Assembly: GCA_947495035.1 (NCBI GenBank)
Contig: CANLXI010000001.1
Coordinates: forward strand, 372,001 to 436,000
Length of the DNA: 64,000 nt
From: an uncultured Granulosicoccus sp.
GTDB lineage: Bacteria; Pseudomonadota; Gammaproteobacteria; Granulosicoccales; Granulosicoccaceae
Direction: 5' to 3'
Position numbers and translations under genes: made by a program. Of the stretch, positions 26,197-35,546 are shown piece by piece. Numbering within the stretch: the first letter of the stretch is position 1; every line of letters starts with the position of its first letter. Below the pieces are notes generated by a model, which searched no databases, had not been told where the DNA came from, and saw only the letters and a list, made by a program, of their open reading frames with translations.

Positions 26197-27180
26197 ATGC
26201 TCGACACCACACTAAACGATGCGTCAGATAACCTTCTGCTACCCGATACAACGGTTTCCGTCAGGGAAGTCTTTGGGCTGGATGTGGATCTCATGGTACC
26301 TGCCTACTCGAATCATACCGAGCGTGTGCCGGATATCGATCCATCCTATCTGTTTGATTTCCGCACCACAATGGCCATTCTCTCGGGTTTTGCCAATGAC
26401 TGGCGAGTGCTGATCTCCGGGTTTCACGGAACGGGAAAATCCACGCATATCGAACAGGTGGCTGCCAGGCTGAACTGGCCTTGCCTGCGGATCAATCTCG
26501 ACAGTCATGTCAGCCGTATCGATCTGATCGGCAAGGATGCGATCGTGCTGCGCGAAGGCAAGCAGGTAACGGAATTTCAGGACGGCATTCTGCCCTGGGC
26601 GTATCAGCGCAATGTCGCACTGGTGTTCGATGAATACGATGCCGGGCGTCCCGACGTCATGTTCGTCATACAGCGTGTCCTGGAATCGGCCGGGCAGCTG
26701 ACCCTGCTTGATCAGAGCCGGGTCATCCGGCCGCACCCGGCCTTTCGCTTCTTTGCCACGGCCAATACGGTGGGCCTGGGTGATACCACAGGGCTCTATC
26801 ACGGAACACAGCAGATCAATCAGGCGCAGATGGATCGCTGGTCGGTGACCACCATCCTCAACTATCTGCCGCCGGATCAGGAGGCCAAGGTGGTGCTGGC
26901 CAAGGCGCCGCATCTGCAGGATGAAGCCGGGCAGAAACTGGTTGCCCAGATGGTTACCCTGGCAGGGCTGACTCGCAGCGCCTTTCGCAACGGCGATCTG
27001 GCCACCGTCATGAGCCCACGCACGGTCATCACCTGGACGCAGAACCTGACATTCTTCAAGGATGTCGGCCTGTCGCTCGAGCTGGCGTTCGTCAACAAGT
27101 GTGATCCGGCCGAGCGTGCATTGCTCGGTGAACTGTATCAGCGTGTGTTTGGTGAGGAGCTTCCGGACATTGGCGACTGA
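26197..27180 (+). CDS. cobS: Cobaltochelatase subunit CobS (AAA+ ATPase)
   Basis: The Walker A motif [10 protein letters not shown] lies near residues 75-83, Walker B in [11 protein letters not shown], and sensor-like [12 protein letters not shown] follows. The N-terminus ([27 protein letters not shown]) is characteristic of CobS. CobS and CobT form the AAA+ motor of the aerobic, ATP-dependent CobNST cobaltochelatase that inserts cobalt into hydrogenobyrinic acid a,c-diamide. I start at ATG 26197 (MLDTTL), giving 327 residues, the usual CobS length. cobN is not in the window. cobT follows directly. Confidence 0.93.
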   Translation: MLDTTLNDASDNLLLPDTTVSVREVFGLDVDLMVPAYSNHTERVPDIDPSYLFDFRTTMAILSGFANDWRVLISGFHGTGKSTHIEQVAARLNWPCLRINLDSHVSRIDLIGKDAIVLREGKQVTEFQDGILPWAYQRNVALVFDEYDAGRPDVMFVIQRVLESAGQLTLLDQSRVIRPHPAFRFFATANTVGLGDTTGLYHGTQQINQAQMDRWSVTTILNYLPPDQEAKVVLAKAPHLQDEAGQKLVAQMVTLAGLTRSAFRNGDLATVMSPRTVITWTQNLTFFKDVGLSLELAFVNKCDPAERALLGELYQRVFGEELPDIGD

Positions 27181-27280
27181 TGATCGCAAGGCGCCGCATG
27201 GCGGAGGGCTGAAGGCCACTGCATCGCCACCCGTGCAGGTGGGGCAGGGTATCAATGCGCCCCGAGATGATGAGTCGCAC

Positions 27281-29122
27281 ATGCCCGAGTCCTTTCGGCA
27301 ATCCACGGGTGCCTGCGCCCGGGCCATTGCGCGGGACACCTCCATCGACATCACCTTCGACGATGCTGCCGCCGATGTCGAAGGCATGGTGTTGCCGGGT
27401 ATTCCGGATGATGCCACCGAGCTGCAACGGCGACAGACTCGTGGCCGCAGTGATGCCATCGCACTGCACAAGCAGCATCACGATGCCCGTACGCATGCCC
27501 GGCATCAACCCACCACCGATACGTCGCAACGTCTGCATGCCATGGCCGAGCAGACGCGGGTGGAACTGCTGGGCGCCAATATGTACGAAGGCGTCGGTCG
27601 CAATCTCGACGCAGCGCTGGATGGTCGTTATCGCCTGCTGCTGGATACGGTGGCCAAGCCGGTCATCGACCTGCGGGAGAACAAGTCCGAACCGCGCCTG
27701 GGTATCGAGCATGCCTTGAGCCTGTATCTGCGGGAGCAGCTCGGTAATCGGCCCTTGCCTGCCGCCGCTGCGGAAACACTGTCCGACTGGCGTGAATGGC
27801 TGTCCAGTGATGTGGCGGACAAGTTCAGACCGGGCGACTTCAACCTCGAGGATCAGGCCGGTTTTGCCCGCGCACTGGGGCAATTGCTGCGCTCTCTGGA
27901 GATGGAAAACGGCGATCCGAGTGATAACCCGGAAGACCTCGAAAACGAGGAGCAGCAATCGGAGGACATGCAATCCGAGCAGGATCAGTCCGAATCCACT
28001 GAATCCGACAGTACTTCCCTGGAAGAGGATGGTGAATCGGAATCCATGGAGGATGACGATGGCAATGCCGAGGATGGCAGCGATATCGTCGAACCCGAAG
28101 AGGACATGCCCGAGCGCAGCTCGGAATCCCCGGGCAGTGAATGGCGCGCCACCGCGGGTGAGGCTCAGCGACGCTCGCTCAACGACTATCATGTCTATAC
28201 GCAGGAGTTCGATGAGGTCATCCGGCCGCTCGACCTGTGTGATGTCGACGAGCTGACTCGTCTGCGGCAGACTCTGGACAGTCATATCGGCGACCTGCAA
28301 CGTCAGATTGGTCGCTTCGCCAATCGACTGCAGCGGGTGCTCATGGCCCAGCAGCGTCGATCCTGGGAGTTCGATCTGGAAGAGGGTCAACTGGATACCG
28401 CGCGGCTGACGCGAGTGCTGACGGATCCGATGATGCCATTGACCTTCAAGCAGGAATCGGAAACGCCGTTTCGCGATACGGTGGTGACCCTGCTGCTGGA
28501 CAACTCCGGATCCATGCACGGTCGCTCGATCCGGGTGGCTGCCGTGTGCGCCGACATACTGTCCTCCACGCTGGAGCGCTGCGGCGTGCGTGTCGAGATC
28601 CTGGGCTTTACCACCTGTGCCTGGAAGGGCGGGCGATCCCGTGAGAAATGGGTCGCCGGTGGTTATCCGGCCAATCCCGGCAGGCTGAATGACCTGCGGC
28701 ATATCATCTACAAGGCCGCAGACACTCCCTGGCGGCAGTCACGGCGCAACCTCGGCTTGATGATGCGCAAGGGGCTTCTGAAGGAAAACATCGATGGCGA
28801 GGCCCTGCAATGGGCGCATGGGCGTCTGCTGCAGCGAACGGAACAACGCCGCATCCTGATGATGATTTCCGACGGTGCCCCCATTGACGATTCCACGCTT
28901 TCCACCAACCCGGGGCGTTTTCTGGAGAAGCATCTGCGGCATGTCATTGCCCAGATCGAACGACAGGATGACGTCGAGCTGGTAGCCATCGGCATCGGTC
29001 ATGATGTCAGACAATACTACTCGCGTGCCACGACCATCCACGATGTTGCGCAGTTGGCGGATGTCATGACAAGCCAGCTGGTGGATCTGTTCTCAACCAA
29101 CCGCGCTCGACAGCCTCGCTGA
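27281..29122 (+). CDS. cobT: Cobaltochelatase subunit CobT (VWA domain)
   Basis: The N-terminal CobT domain begins [18 protein letters not shown] long acidic linker rich in Glu, Asp, Ser and Gln lies near residues 215-285. A C-terminal von Willebrand A domain has the MIDAS motif DNSGSMHG and ends near [11 protein letters not shown]. The 613 residues fit CobT. The start is uncertain: ATG 27281 is chosen, while a TTG at 27170 overlapping the end of cobS is an alternative that would add 37 low-similarity residues. Its 3' end overlaps the convergent HD-hydrolase gene by 59 bp. Confidence 0.9.
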   Translation: MPESFRQSTGACARAIARDTSIDITFDDAAADVEGMVLPGIPDDATELQRRQTRGRSDAIALHKQHHDARTHARHQPTTDTSQRLHAMAEQTRVELLGANMYEGVGRNLDAALDGRYRLLLDTVAKPVIDLRENKSEPRLGIEHALSLYLREQLGNRPLPAAAAETLSDWREWLSSDVADKFRPGDFNLEDQAGFARALGQLLRSLEMENGDPSDNPEDLENEEQQSEDMQSEQDQSESTESDSTSLEEDGESESMEDDDGNAEDGSDIVEPEEDMPERSSESPGSEWRATAGEAQRRSLNDYHVYTQEFDEVIRPLDLCDVDELTRLRQTLDSHIGDLQRQIGRFANRLQRVLMAQQRRSWEFDLEEGQLDTARLTRVLTDPMMPLTFKQESETPFRDTVVTLLLDNSGSMHGRSIRVAAVCADILSSTLERCGVRVEILGFTTCAWKGGRSREKWVAGGYPANPGRLNDLRHIIYKAADTPWRQSRRNLGLMMRKGLLKENIDGEALQWAHGRLLQRTEQRRILMMISDGAPIDDSTLSTNPGRFLEKHLRHVIAQIERQDDVELVAIGIGHDVRQYYSRATTIHDVAQLADVMTSQLVDLFSTNRARQPR

Positions 29123-29696
29123 AAATGACGTTGGCCAGGTTCCACAGCTCGTCGGAACCCTTGCCGATCTGCGCTGTACGGGATCTGACCTGAGCCAGCG
29201 ATACGTCGAAGTCGTTCCAGGTGCCGCCACCGGTGAGCGCATTGAGCAACACCGGCTGAAGTCGGTCGATGGCCTTGGCGAAGCGGGCGTCAGCACTGTC
29301 GCCCGCCTCGAATTCGTCCCAGCACTGTCGTAGCAGGCTTGCCTGATCATCGGGTAGCAGACCGAACAGGCGGTCGGCGGCAGCTTGCTCCTCGGCTTCC
29401 ATGTTCGGGTTCTGCTGACCGTGGATGGGAACATCGCCGGCATCGACTTCGACGATGTCATGCACCATCAGCATGAACACCACTCTGTCCACATCCACCG
29501 GCTGGTTGGCATGCTCAGCCAGGATGCGGGCAAACAGAGTCAGATGCCAGCTGTGTTCCGCACTGTTCTCGCGCCGTTCTCCCGAGGCAATCAGAGTGGC
29601 ACGGTGTACCGACTTGAGCGCATCGATGGCGACCAGAAACTCGATCTGCGATTTCAGGCGAGGTGCCAGCGGTTCGGACCAGACGGGTAGAGACAT
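29064..29696 (-). CDS. HD-domain phosphohydrolase (YfbR/5'-deoxynucleotidase-like)
   Basis: The metal-binding HD motif is clear: H in [11 protein letters not shown], the doublet HD in [14 protein letters not shown] and a downstream Asp in [12 protein letters not shown]. The arrangement is that of HD_3/YfbR-type enzymes, which dephosphorylate deoxynucleoside monophosphates. I start at ATG 29696 (MSLPVW), giving 210 residues, typical for the family. A longer frame to 29855 would extend close to the preT promoter and adds nonconserved residues. Its position next to pyrimidine catabolism genes is suggestive, but coordination is unproven. Confidence 0.87.
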   Translation of the reverse strand: MSLPVWSEPLAPRLKSQIEFLVAIDALKSVHRATLIASGERRENSAEHSWHLTLFARILAEHANQPVDVDRVVFMLMVHDIVEVDAGDVPIHGQQNPNMEAEEQAAADRLFGLLPDDQASLLRQCWDEFEAGDSADARFAKAIDRLQPVLLNALTGGGTWNDFDVSLAQVRSRTAQIGKGSDELWNLANVIFSEAVERGWLRTDPPAGLS

Positions 29697-29862
29697 GTAT
29701 TTCGGGCTCGTTCGTGAAGGACAGGGCGCTGACCATAACCGATCGCTGCCAGTCAGGTAAGAGGAATTGCCGGACAGTGAAGCTGGCGGGCAGGTGATAG
29801 GTGATTCCAGGTCTCGTGACAGAACAGCGTGGCGGCAGGTTGGTCGAGTCGTCATTTAAAAT

Positions 29863-29878
29863 TTGACCATTTGGAAAA
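29863..29878. promoter_or_regulatory. RutR-like operator upstream of preT
   Basis: TTGACCATTTGGAAAA agrees with the RutR palindrome TTGACCA-nn-TGGTCAA at 12 of the 14 defined positions. It overlaps the -35 element of the preT promoter, as expected for a repressor. The assignment rests on the recalled E. coli RutR motif and the nearby rutR gene. Confidence 0.75.
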
Positions 29879-29891
29879 AGATTGCTTTAAT
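29863..29891 (+). promoter_or_regulatory. Sigma-70 promoter for preT-preA
   Basis: TTGACC at 29863-29868 and TTTAAT at 29886-29891 are separated by exactly 17 bp. Each matches the sigma-70 consensus at 5 of 6 positions. Transcription would start about 60 bp before preT. Confidence 0.75.
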
Positions 29892-29960
29892 CGGATTCAT
29901 CCCGTGGTCTTCCGGTCCGGATGATGCGCGGCGGCACAGTCTGTAGAGGAGTCCTCAACG

Positions 29961-31277
29961 ATGGCGTCCAGTAGTTACGAACAACTGCAACAAGACCTGC
30001 ACCCTCCACTGTCCAGGCACGAAGCGGCGGTGGAATCCGACCGTTGCTACTTCTGTCACGACGCGCCCTGCGTGACTGCCTGTCCCACGGGCATCGACAT
30101 TCCCCTGTTCATTCGGCAGATCAGTACGGATAATCCGACAGGGTCGGCACGGACCATCTTCAACGAGAACATTCTGGGTGGCATGTGTGCCCGGGTCTGT
30201 CCCACGGAAACCCTGTGCGAGCAGGCCTGCGTGCGCAACACCGCCGAGGACAACCCTGTCCGCATCGGCGAATTGCAACGCTATGCCACTGACCACCTGA
30301 TGGAAACCGGTAGACAGCCCTTCGAACGCGCCCCTGCCACAGGCTGCAAGGTGGCCGTCGTCGGCGCAGGTCCGGCAGGATTGGCCTGTGCGCACAGGCT
30401 TGCACTACTGGGTCATGAGGTCGATATCTTCGATGCCAGGGGTAAGCCCGGCGGGCTCAACGAATACGGCATTGCGGCCTACAAATCCGTGAATGACTTT
30501 GCCCAGCAGGAGGTGGCCTATGTCCTGTCCATCGGTGGCATCACGCTGCGTCAGGATGAAGTGCTGGGGACAGACTTCGTCCTTGATGATCTCAAGCGTG
30601 ATTATCAGGCAGTGTTTCTCGGTTTGGGCCTGGGCGCGGTCAATGATCTGGGTATCGAAGGCGAAGAGCTGGCAGGTGTCGTTGATGCCATCGAATTCAT
30701 TGCCGAGCTTCGCCAGAGTCAGGACTATGCAACGCTCGATCCCGGCCAACGCACCCTCGTCATCGGTGGCGGCATGACGGCAATCGATGCTGCCGTGCAG
30801 AGTCGCATGCTCGGCTGCGAAGAGGTTACGCTGGCCTACCGCCGAGGGGTCGATCGCATGAATGCCAGCCAGTTCGAACAGGATCTGGCCAAGGTCAATG
30901 GCGTGGTGATTCGCAACTGGCTGCAGCCTCTGCGCGTCATTGGCGAGAACGGTCGGGTGACGGGAGTCGAATTTGCCAGAATGAGCGAGGAAGAGGGCCG
31001 GTACGGCCCTACGGGAGAGACCGTGATTCTGCCCTGCGACCGGGTGCTCAAGGCGATTGGTCAGCAATTCGTCAACAGTGTTGCCGCAGCAGATGGCGTC
31101 ACGGCAGTCGAGCTGGACGCAGGGCGCATTCGTGTGGACGAGGAAGGTCGTACCTCGGACCCTCAGGTCTGGGCTGGAGGTGACTGCGTCACCGGTGGCG
31201 AGGATCTGACCGTGGCAGCCGTGCAGGATGGCAAGCTGGCTGCCGAATCCATTCATTCAACTCTGACAAAGGGGTAG
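29961..31277 (+). CDS. preT: NAD(P)-dependent dihydropyrimidine dehydrogenase, subunit PreT
   Basis: This GltD-like FAD/Fe-S subunit accepts electrons from NAD(P)H for pyrimidine reduction by PreA. N-terminal cysteines for 4Fe-4S clusters lie in CYFCHDAPCVTACPTGID and MCARVCPTETLCEQACV. A first nucleotide-binding motif VVGAGPAGLACAHRL begins near residue 131 and a second lies in VIGGGMTAIDAAVQSRML. The 438 residues match PreT. The start has GAGGAG upstream. preA begins 4 nt after its stop, so the two form an operon. Confidence 0.93.
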   Translation: MASSSYEQLQQDLHPPLSRHEAAVESDRCYFCHDAPCVTACPTGIDIPLFIRQISTDNPTGSARTIFNENILGGMCARVCPTETLCEQACVRNTAEDNPVRIGELQRYATDHLMETGRQPFERAPATGCKVAVVGAGPAGLACAHRLALLGHEVDIFDARGKPGGLNEYGIAAYKSVNDFAQQEVAYVLSIGGITLRQDEVLGTDFVLDDLKRDYQAVFLGLGLGAVNDLGIEGEELAGVVDAIEFIAELRQSQDYATLDPGQRTLVIGGGMTAIDAAVQSRMLGCEEVTLAYRRGVDRMNASQFEQDLAKVNGVVIRNWLQPLRVIGENGRVTGVEFARMSEEEGRYGPTGETVILPCDRVLKAIGQQFVNSVAAADGVTAVELDAGRIRVDEEGRTSDPQVWAGGDCVTGGEDLTVAAVQDGKLAAESIHSTLTKG

Positions 31278-31281
31278 GCAC

Positions 31282-32580
31282 ATGGCTGATCTGAGCAGCG
31301 AATTTCTGGGCATCAAATCCCCCAATCCGTTCTGGTTGGCGTCAGCGCCACCGACAGACAAGGAATACAATGTCGTGCGCGCCTTCGAAGCCGGCTGGGG
31401 CGGGGTCGTATGGAAGACGCTGGGTGAGGACCCCCATGTGGTCAATGTCAATGGTCCGCGCTATGGCGCCATGTATTCCAATGATCGCACACTGATCGGC
31501 TTGAACAACATCGAGCTGATTACCGATCGTCCCCTGCAGGTGAATCTGGACGAGATCACTCGTGTCAAGCGCGAATGGCCCGATCGGGCTGTGGTGGTGT
31601 CACTGATGGTGCCTTGCGAGGAACAGAGCTGGAAGAGCATCCTGAAGAAGGTCGAGGATACCGGTGCCGACGGCGTGGAGCTCAACTTCGGTTGTCCGCA
31701 CGGCATGTCGGAACGTGGCATGGGAGCAGCCGTGGGGCAGGTGCCGGAGTACATCCAGATGGTGGCCGAATGGTGCAAGCAGAATACGCAGTTGCCGGTC
31801 ATCGTCAAACTGACTCCCAACATCACCGATATCCGGGCACCTGCCAGGGCGGCCATGGCCGGTGGTGCCGATGCGGTATCGCTGATCAACACCATCAATT
31901 CCATCATCAGTGTCAATCTCGACACCATGTCGCCGGAACCGTCCATCGATGGCTGGGGGTCCCACGGTGGTTATTGCGGGCCGGCCGTCAAACCCATAGC
32001 ACTGAACATGGTGGCGGAAATCGCGCGGGATCCGCAAACCGCCGGCATGCCCATTTCGGGCATTGGCGGGGTGACCACCTGGCGTGATGCCGCCGAATTC
32101 ATGGCACTGGGAGCTGGCAATGTACAAGTGTGTACTGCAGCCATGACCTATGGTTTTCGAATCATCGAGGAGTTGACGCAGGGCCTGTCGGACTGGATGG
32201 ACGAGCAGGGTTATCGCCACACCAGTGATATCGTCGGCAAGGCGACACCGAACGTCAAGGACTGGCAGAATCTGAACCTCAACTACATCAGCAAGGCTGT
32301 CATCGATCAGGATCTGTGTATCCAGTGTGGTCGATGCCATGTGGTTTGTGAGGACACCTCACATCAGGCCATCACTTCCATGGTGGAGGGCAAGCGGCAC
32401 TTCGAGGTCATCGATGAAGAGTGTGTGGGTTGCAATCTGTGTGTCAGTGTCTGTCCGGTGGTTGACTGCATCTCCATGGAACAGGTCAGTGAAGGCATGG
32501 ATGTACGTACCGGCAAACCCATCGTCAATGAATATGCCAACTGGACGACTCACCCCAATAATCCGTCCGCCCAGCGTTGA
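31282..32580 (+). CDS. preA: NAD(P)-dependent dihydropyrimidine dehydrogenase, subunit PreA
   Basis: This dihydroorotate-dehydrogenase-like FMN subunit reduces uracil and thymine to the 5,6-dihydro forms. Visible are NPFWLASAPPTDKEYN, the catalytic-loop NFGCPHGMSERGMG with its cysteine, and HGGYCGPAVKP for substrate binding. A C-terminal 2[4Fe-4S] ferredoxin module (CIQCGRCHVVC and CVGCNLCVSVCPVVDC) follows. AAGGGG precedes the ATG. The end overlaps the convergent DNA glycosylase gene by 31 bp. It carries out step one of the reductive pathway. Confidence 0.95.
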   Translation: MADLSSEFLGIKSPNPFWLASAPPTDKEYNVVRAFEAGWGGVVWKTLGEDPHVVNVNGPRYGAMYSNDRTLIGLNNIELITDRPLQVNLDEITRVKREWPDRAVVVSLMVPCEEQSWKSILKKVEDTGADGVELNFGCPHGMSERGMGAAVGQVPEYIQMVAEWCKQNTQLPVIVKLTPNITDIRAPARAAMAGGADAVSLINTINSIISVNLDTMSPEPSIDGWGSHGGYCGPAVKPIALNMVAEIARDPQTAGMPISGIGGVTTWRDAAEFMALGAGNVQVCTAAMTYGFRIIEELTQGLSDWMDEQGYRHTSDIVGKATPNVKDWQNLNLNYISKAVIDQDLCIQCGRCHVVCEDTSHQAITSMVEGKRHFEVIDEECVGCNLCVSVCPVVDCISMEQVSEGMDVRTGKPIVNEYANWTTHPNNPSAQR

Positions 32581-33092
32581 TGCTTCTGGGCCAGCGTCAG
32601 GCTGGCCATGGCCGGGCTGCTCGAGGGCAGGGAGACGATACGCAGCTGACGCTGCAAGCGTCCTTGCAGCGCGTCGAGGGATGCGCCGCAGTGGCGCACG
32701 AGCAGCTTCTCTGCAGCCTTGCCATTGCAGGCAATGCAGTCAAGCTGCGGATGGCGCCTGACCAGGCCGGCAATGTCATTGGCCTGTTCGCTGGCGCGCA
32801 CGATGCGACTGTCCAGGCTGCCGGGTCTTTCACAGCGAGCCAGGACATCCCACAGCGCATAGCCGCCGGATGTCAGCAGGGTGCAGCGTTGGGTGTAGTC
32901 GAATGCCTGCACGGATTCGAAGCTGGCTTCCGACTGACCGCCGATGATCGCCAGCATGATGGGCCAGAAGGCGTTGCGCGGATGGGCGTAGTAGCGAGCG
33001 GCAGTCAGCGAGGCCTGACCCGGCATGCTGCCCAGTATCAGCGTGTGTGCTGCACGACCTTCCAGGGGAGCAAAGGATTCTGCCTGACTCAT
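32550..33092 (-). CDS. DNA-deoxyinosine glycosylase (UDG superfamily)
   Basis: The motif LILGSMPGQASLTAARYYAHPRN followed by FWPIM is characteristic of hypoxanthine-DNA glycosylases of UDG family 6. The other UDG-fold blocks are GYALWDVLARCERPGSLD and LPSSSPAMASL. The enzyme removes deaminated adenine from DNA. The length of 180 residues is normal. It faces preA tail to tail and lies downstream of rutR on the same strand, so it may share rutR's transcript. The link to pyrimidine catabolism is probably positional only. Confidence 0.85.
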   Translation of the reverse strand: MSQAESFAPLEGRAAHTLILGSMPGQASLTAARYYAHPRNAFWPIMLAIIGGQSEASFESVQAFDYTQRCTLLTSGGYALWDVLARCERPGSLDSRIVRASEQANDIAGLVRRHPQLDCIACNGKAAEKLLVRHCGASLDALQGRLQRQLRIVSLPSSSPAMASLTLAQKHQRWADGLLG

Positions 33093-33183
33093 GCTCAGCT
33101 GGCGTCAGGCTTGAGAAAACATGACAAGTCCTGTCCCGATCGTCGTGGTTTCGGTAGGCGGCTGTAGTGGTCCTTGCCTTGCG

Positions 33184-33813
33184 TCATGTCGGGCTCAGGC
33201 CTCGTGTCAGTACGAGTTTCAGGGTCTGTTCGGCCTGTGCATACAGGGCTTCTTCCGAACCTTCGTGGAGTGCACTGATCTGGGGGGCAAAGTCTGCATA
33301 GTGTTGAGTCGAGGACCAGATGAGGAATATCAGGTGCAGTGGCGCGACCGGAGCCAGTTTCCCCGCATCTATCCAGTCCTGGATTATCCGGCATTTGGCG
33401 CTTACCAGGCTCTTCAGCTGATTCTCCAGAAAGGGTCGGATGACCGGACCACCCTGCAGGATTTCATTGGCAAACAGGCGTGAAGCATGTGGAGCCTTGC
33501 GAGACAGACGCAGCTTCTGTTGCGCGTACTTCCACAACTCCTCGATGGGATCACCATCGGCGTCGAGTTCTTCGAGCGGGTCCAGCCAGACGGTCAGGGT
33601 TCGTGCCAGCACGGCCGCGTAGATATCCTGCTTGGTGTTGAAGTAATACAACACATTGGCCTTGGACATGCCGGCGGTATCGGCAATCTGATCGACCGTG
33701 GAGCCGCGATATCCGTTGGAGGCAAACACGTCCAGCGCAGCGCGCACGATACGCGCTTCGTTACGTATCTGGATGCGCGTACGCTTGCGCGGACTCGAGT
33801 CTGCTGTCGACAC
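33184..33813 (-). CDS. rutR: TetR-family pyrimidine-responsive repressor RutR
   Basis: An N-terminal TetR HTH (STVDQIADTAGMSKANVLYYFNTKQDIY) is followed by a RutR-specific ligand domain. The domain has SRLFANEIL and, near the end, KLAPVAPLHLIFLIWSSTQHYADFA, nearly the same as E. coli RutR. RutR binds uracil (or thymine) and then leaves its operator. The longer frame from a TTG at 33900 would put codons inside the palindromic operator, so I start at GTG 33813. That gives 209 residues, like E. coli RutR (about 212). The gene is divergent from mmsA. Confidence 0.88.
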   Translation of the reverse strand: MSTADSSPRKRTRIQIRNEARIVRAALDVFASNGYRGSTVDQIADTAGMSKANVLYYFNTKQDIYAAVLARTLTVWLDPLEELDADGDPIEELWKYAQQKLRLSRKAPHASRLFANEILQGGPVIRPFLENQLKSLVSAKCRIIQDWIDAGKLAPVAPLHLIFLIWSSTQHYADFAPQISALHEGSEEALYAQAEQTLKLVLTRGLSPT

Positions 33814-33863
33814 GTCGCCACTGAGATTGATCTCGTCGTCTGCCAAGAGAGTTTCGTAAATTG

Positions 33864-33879
33864 TTGACCAAGTGGTCAA
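33864..33879. promoter_or_regulatory. Perfect RutR operator between rutR and mmsA
   Basis: TTGACCAAGTGGTCAA matches TTGACCA-nn-TGGTCAA at all 14 defined positions and is an exact palindrome. It lies about 50 bp before the rutR start and 58 bp before mmsA. This suggests autorepression and control of the divergent catabolic operon. Confidence 0.88.
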
Positions 33880-33937
33880 GGTACGATAGCGTTGAATCAA
33901 TCACAAGTAAAATCAGTCGAACCCTGAGAGTCCAATC

Positions 33938-35422
33938 ATGATCACGAATCTTGTCGGTGGCCAGCGAGTAGCGACGAGCAGCGGTAGAACGCAGCCAGTC
34001 TATAACCCGGCAACCGGAGAAGCCATTGATGAGCTCGGCCTCAGCACGGCGGACGAGGTGGCAGCGGCGGTGGACGTGGCGGCCGAGGCCTTTCCTGCCT
34101 GGGCGGCAACGCCCCCCCTGAAACGTGCTTCCATCATGTTTCGCTTCAATGAACTGTTGATCAAGCATGCCGATGACATTGCCCGCGAGATTTCACGCGA
34201 ACACGGCAAGACTCACGATGATGCTCTGGGCGAGGTGCAGCGTGGTCGGGAAGTGGTCGAGTTCGTGTGTGGCATTCCGCACTTGCTCAAGGGGGAATTC
34301 TCGCGCAATGTCGGCCCGCAGATCGATACCTGGTCGGATCGGCAGGCGCTGGGTGTCTGTGCCGGTATCACACCGTTCAATTTTCCGGCCATGGTGCCCT
34401 TGTGGATGTACCCGGTAGCCATCGCCTGTGGCAATACCTTCGTGCTGAAACCTTCCGAACGTGATCCGTCGGCAGCGCTCATGGTCGCCGATCTGCTGCA
34501 TCAGGCCGGCTTGCCAGACGGGGTCCTGAATGTCGTGCACGGTGGCAAGGAGACCGTGGATGCGTTGCTGGACAACCCCAGGGTGCAGGCCATCAGCTTC
34601 GTCGGTTCCACCCCCATAGCCGAATATGTCTACCACCGTGGTACTCAGGCGGGCAAGCGAGTACAGGCGCTTGGCGGCGCCAAGAATCACATGGTTGTCA
34701 TGCCGGATGCCGACATGGATCAGGCGGTCGATGCGCTGATGGGAGCCGGTTTCGGGTCTGCCGGTGAGCGTTGCATGGCCATTTCCGTGGCAGTGCCGGT
34801 TGGAGAAGAAACTGCTGACAGACTGGTCGATGCTCTGCGTCCTCGGGTCGAGGCACTGCGAATCGGTCCGTCAGACGACCCCGATGCGGAGATGGGGCCG
34901 GTGATCACGGCGGCGGCCAAGCAGAAGATCACCGCGCTGATCGATTCCGGGGTCGAAGCCGGGGCCGAACTGGTTGTCGACGGGCGCGACGTCACATTGC
35001 AGGGTTACGAGAATGGCTACTTTCTGGGTGGCTCCCTGTTCGACAAGGTCACAACCGACATGCAGATCTATCAGGAAGAGATCTTCGGACCGGTGCTGGC
35101 CGTGGTCCGGGCTGCCAGCTATGACGATGCCGTGACCATGATCAACGATCACGAGTACGGCAACGGTACCGCGATCTTCACACGAGACGGCGATGCCGCA
35201 CGATCCTTTACCGACAGCATCCAGGTCGGCATGGTTGGGGTGAACGTCCCGATTCCGGTGCCGGTGGCCTATCACAGCTTCGGCGGCTGGAAGCGCTCCC
35301 TGTTCGGCGATCACTCCATCTACGGACCGGAAGGCGTGCATTTCTACACGCGTCTGAAAACCATCACCAGTCGCTGGCCCACCGGCATCAAGTCGGGTGC
35401 CGTGTTCACCTTTCCAACCTGA
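33938..35422 (+). CDS. mmsA: Methylmalonate/malonate-semialdehyde dehydrogenase, CoA-acylating
   Basis: This aldehyde dehydrogenase superfamily member has the NAD-binding [13 protein letters not shown] and [12 protein letters not shown] blocks and the catalytic cysteine in [27 protein letters not shown] is typical of MmsA rather than other ALDHs. It oxidises malonate semialdehyde (from beta-alanine) or methylmalonate semialdehyde (from 3-aminoisobutyrate) to acetyl- or propionyl-CoA. It is the last step of reductive pyrimidine breakdown and the first gene of a long operon under the RutR operator. Confidence 0.93.
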   Translation: MITNLVGGQRVATSSGRTQPVYNPATGEAIDELGLSTADEVAAAVDVAAEAFPAWAATPPLKRASIMFRFNELLIKHADDIAREISREHGKTHDDALGEVQRGREVVEFVCGIPHLLKGEFSRNVGPQIDTWSDRQALGVCAGITPFNFPAMVPLWMYPVAIACGNTFVLKPSERDPSAALMVADLLHQAGLPDGVLNVVHGGKETVDALLDNPRVQAISFVGSTPIAEYVYHRGTQAGKRVQALGGAKNHMVVMPDADMDQAVDALMGAGFGSAGERCMAISVAVPVGEETADRLVDALRPRVEALRIGPSDDPDAEMGPVITAAAKQKITALIDSGVEAGAELVVDGRDVTLQGYENGYFLGGSLFDKVTTDMQIYQEEIFGPVLAVVRAASYDDAVTMINDHEYGNGTAIFTRDGDAARSFTDSIQVGMVGVNVPIPVPVAYHSFGGWKRSLFGDHSIYGPEGVHFYTRLKTITSRWPTGIKSGAVFTFPT

Positions 35423-35546
35423 TTCCGGGCTGTATCGGATTGCCTCATGAACGCGGTGCTTCATGAGTGATCCGGGCGGTTTCGGGGCATTCACTTTTCA
35501 GGCTCGCCAAAGACGTCATTCGTTTCAACCAGCAAGAGGGCAGGAC

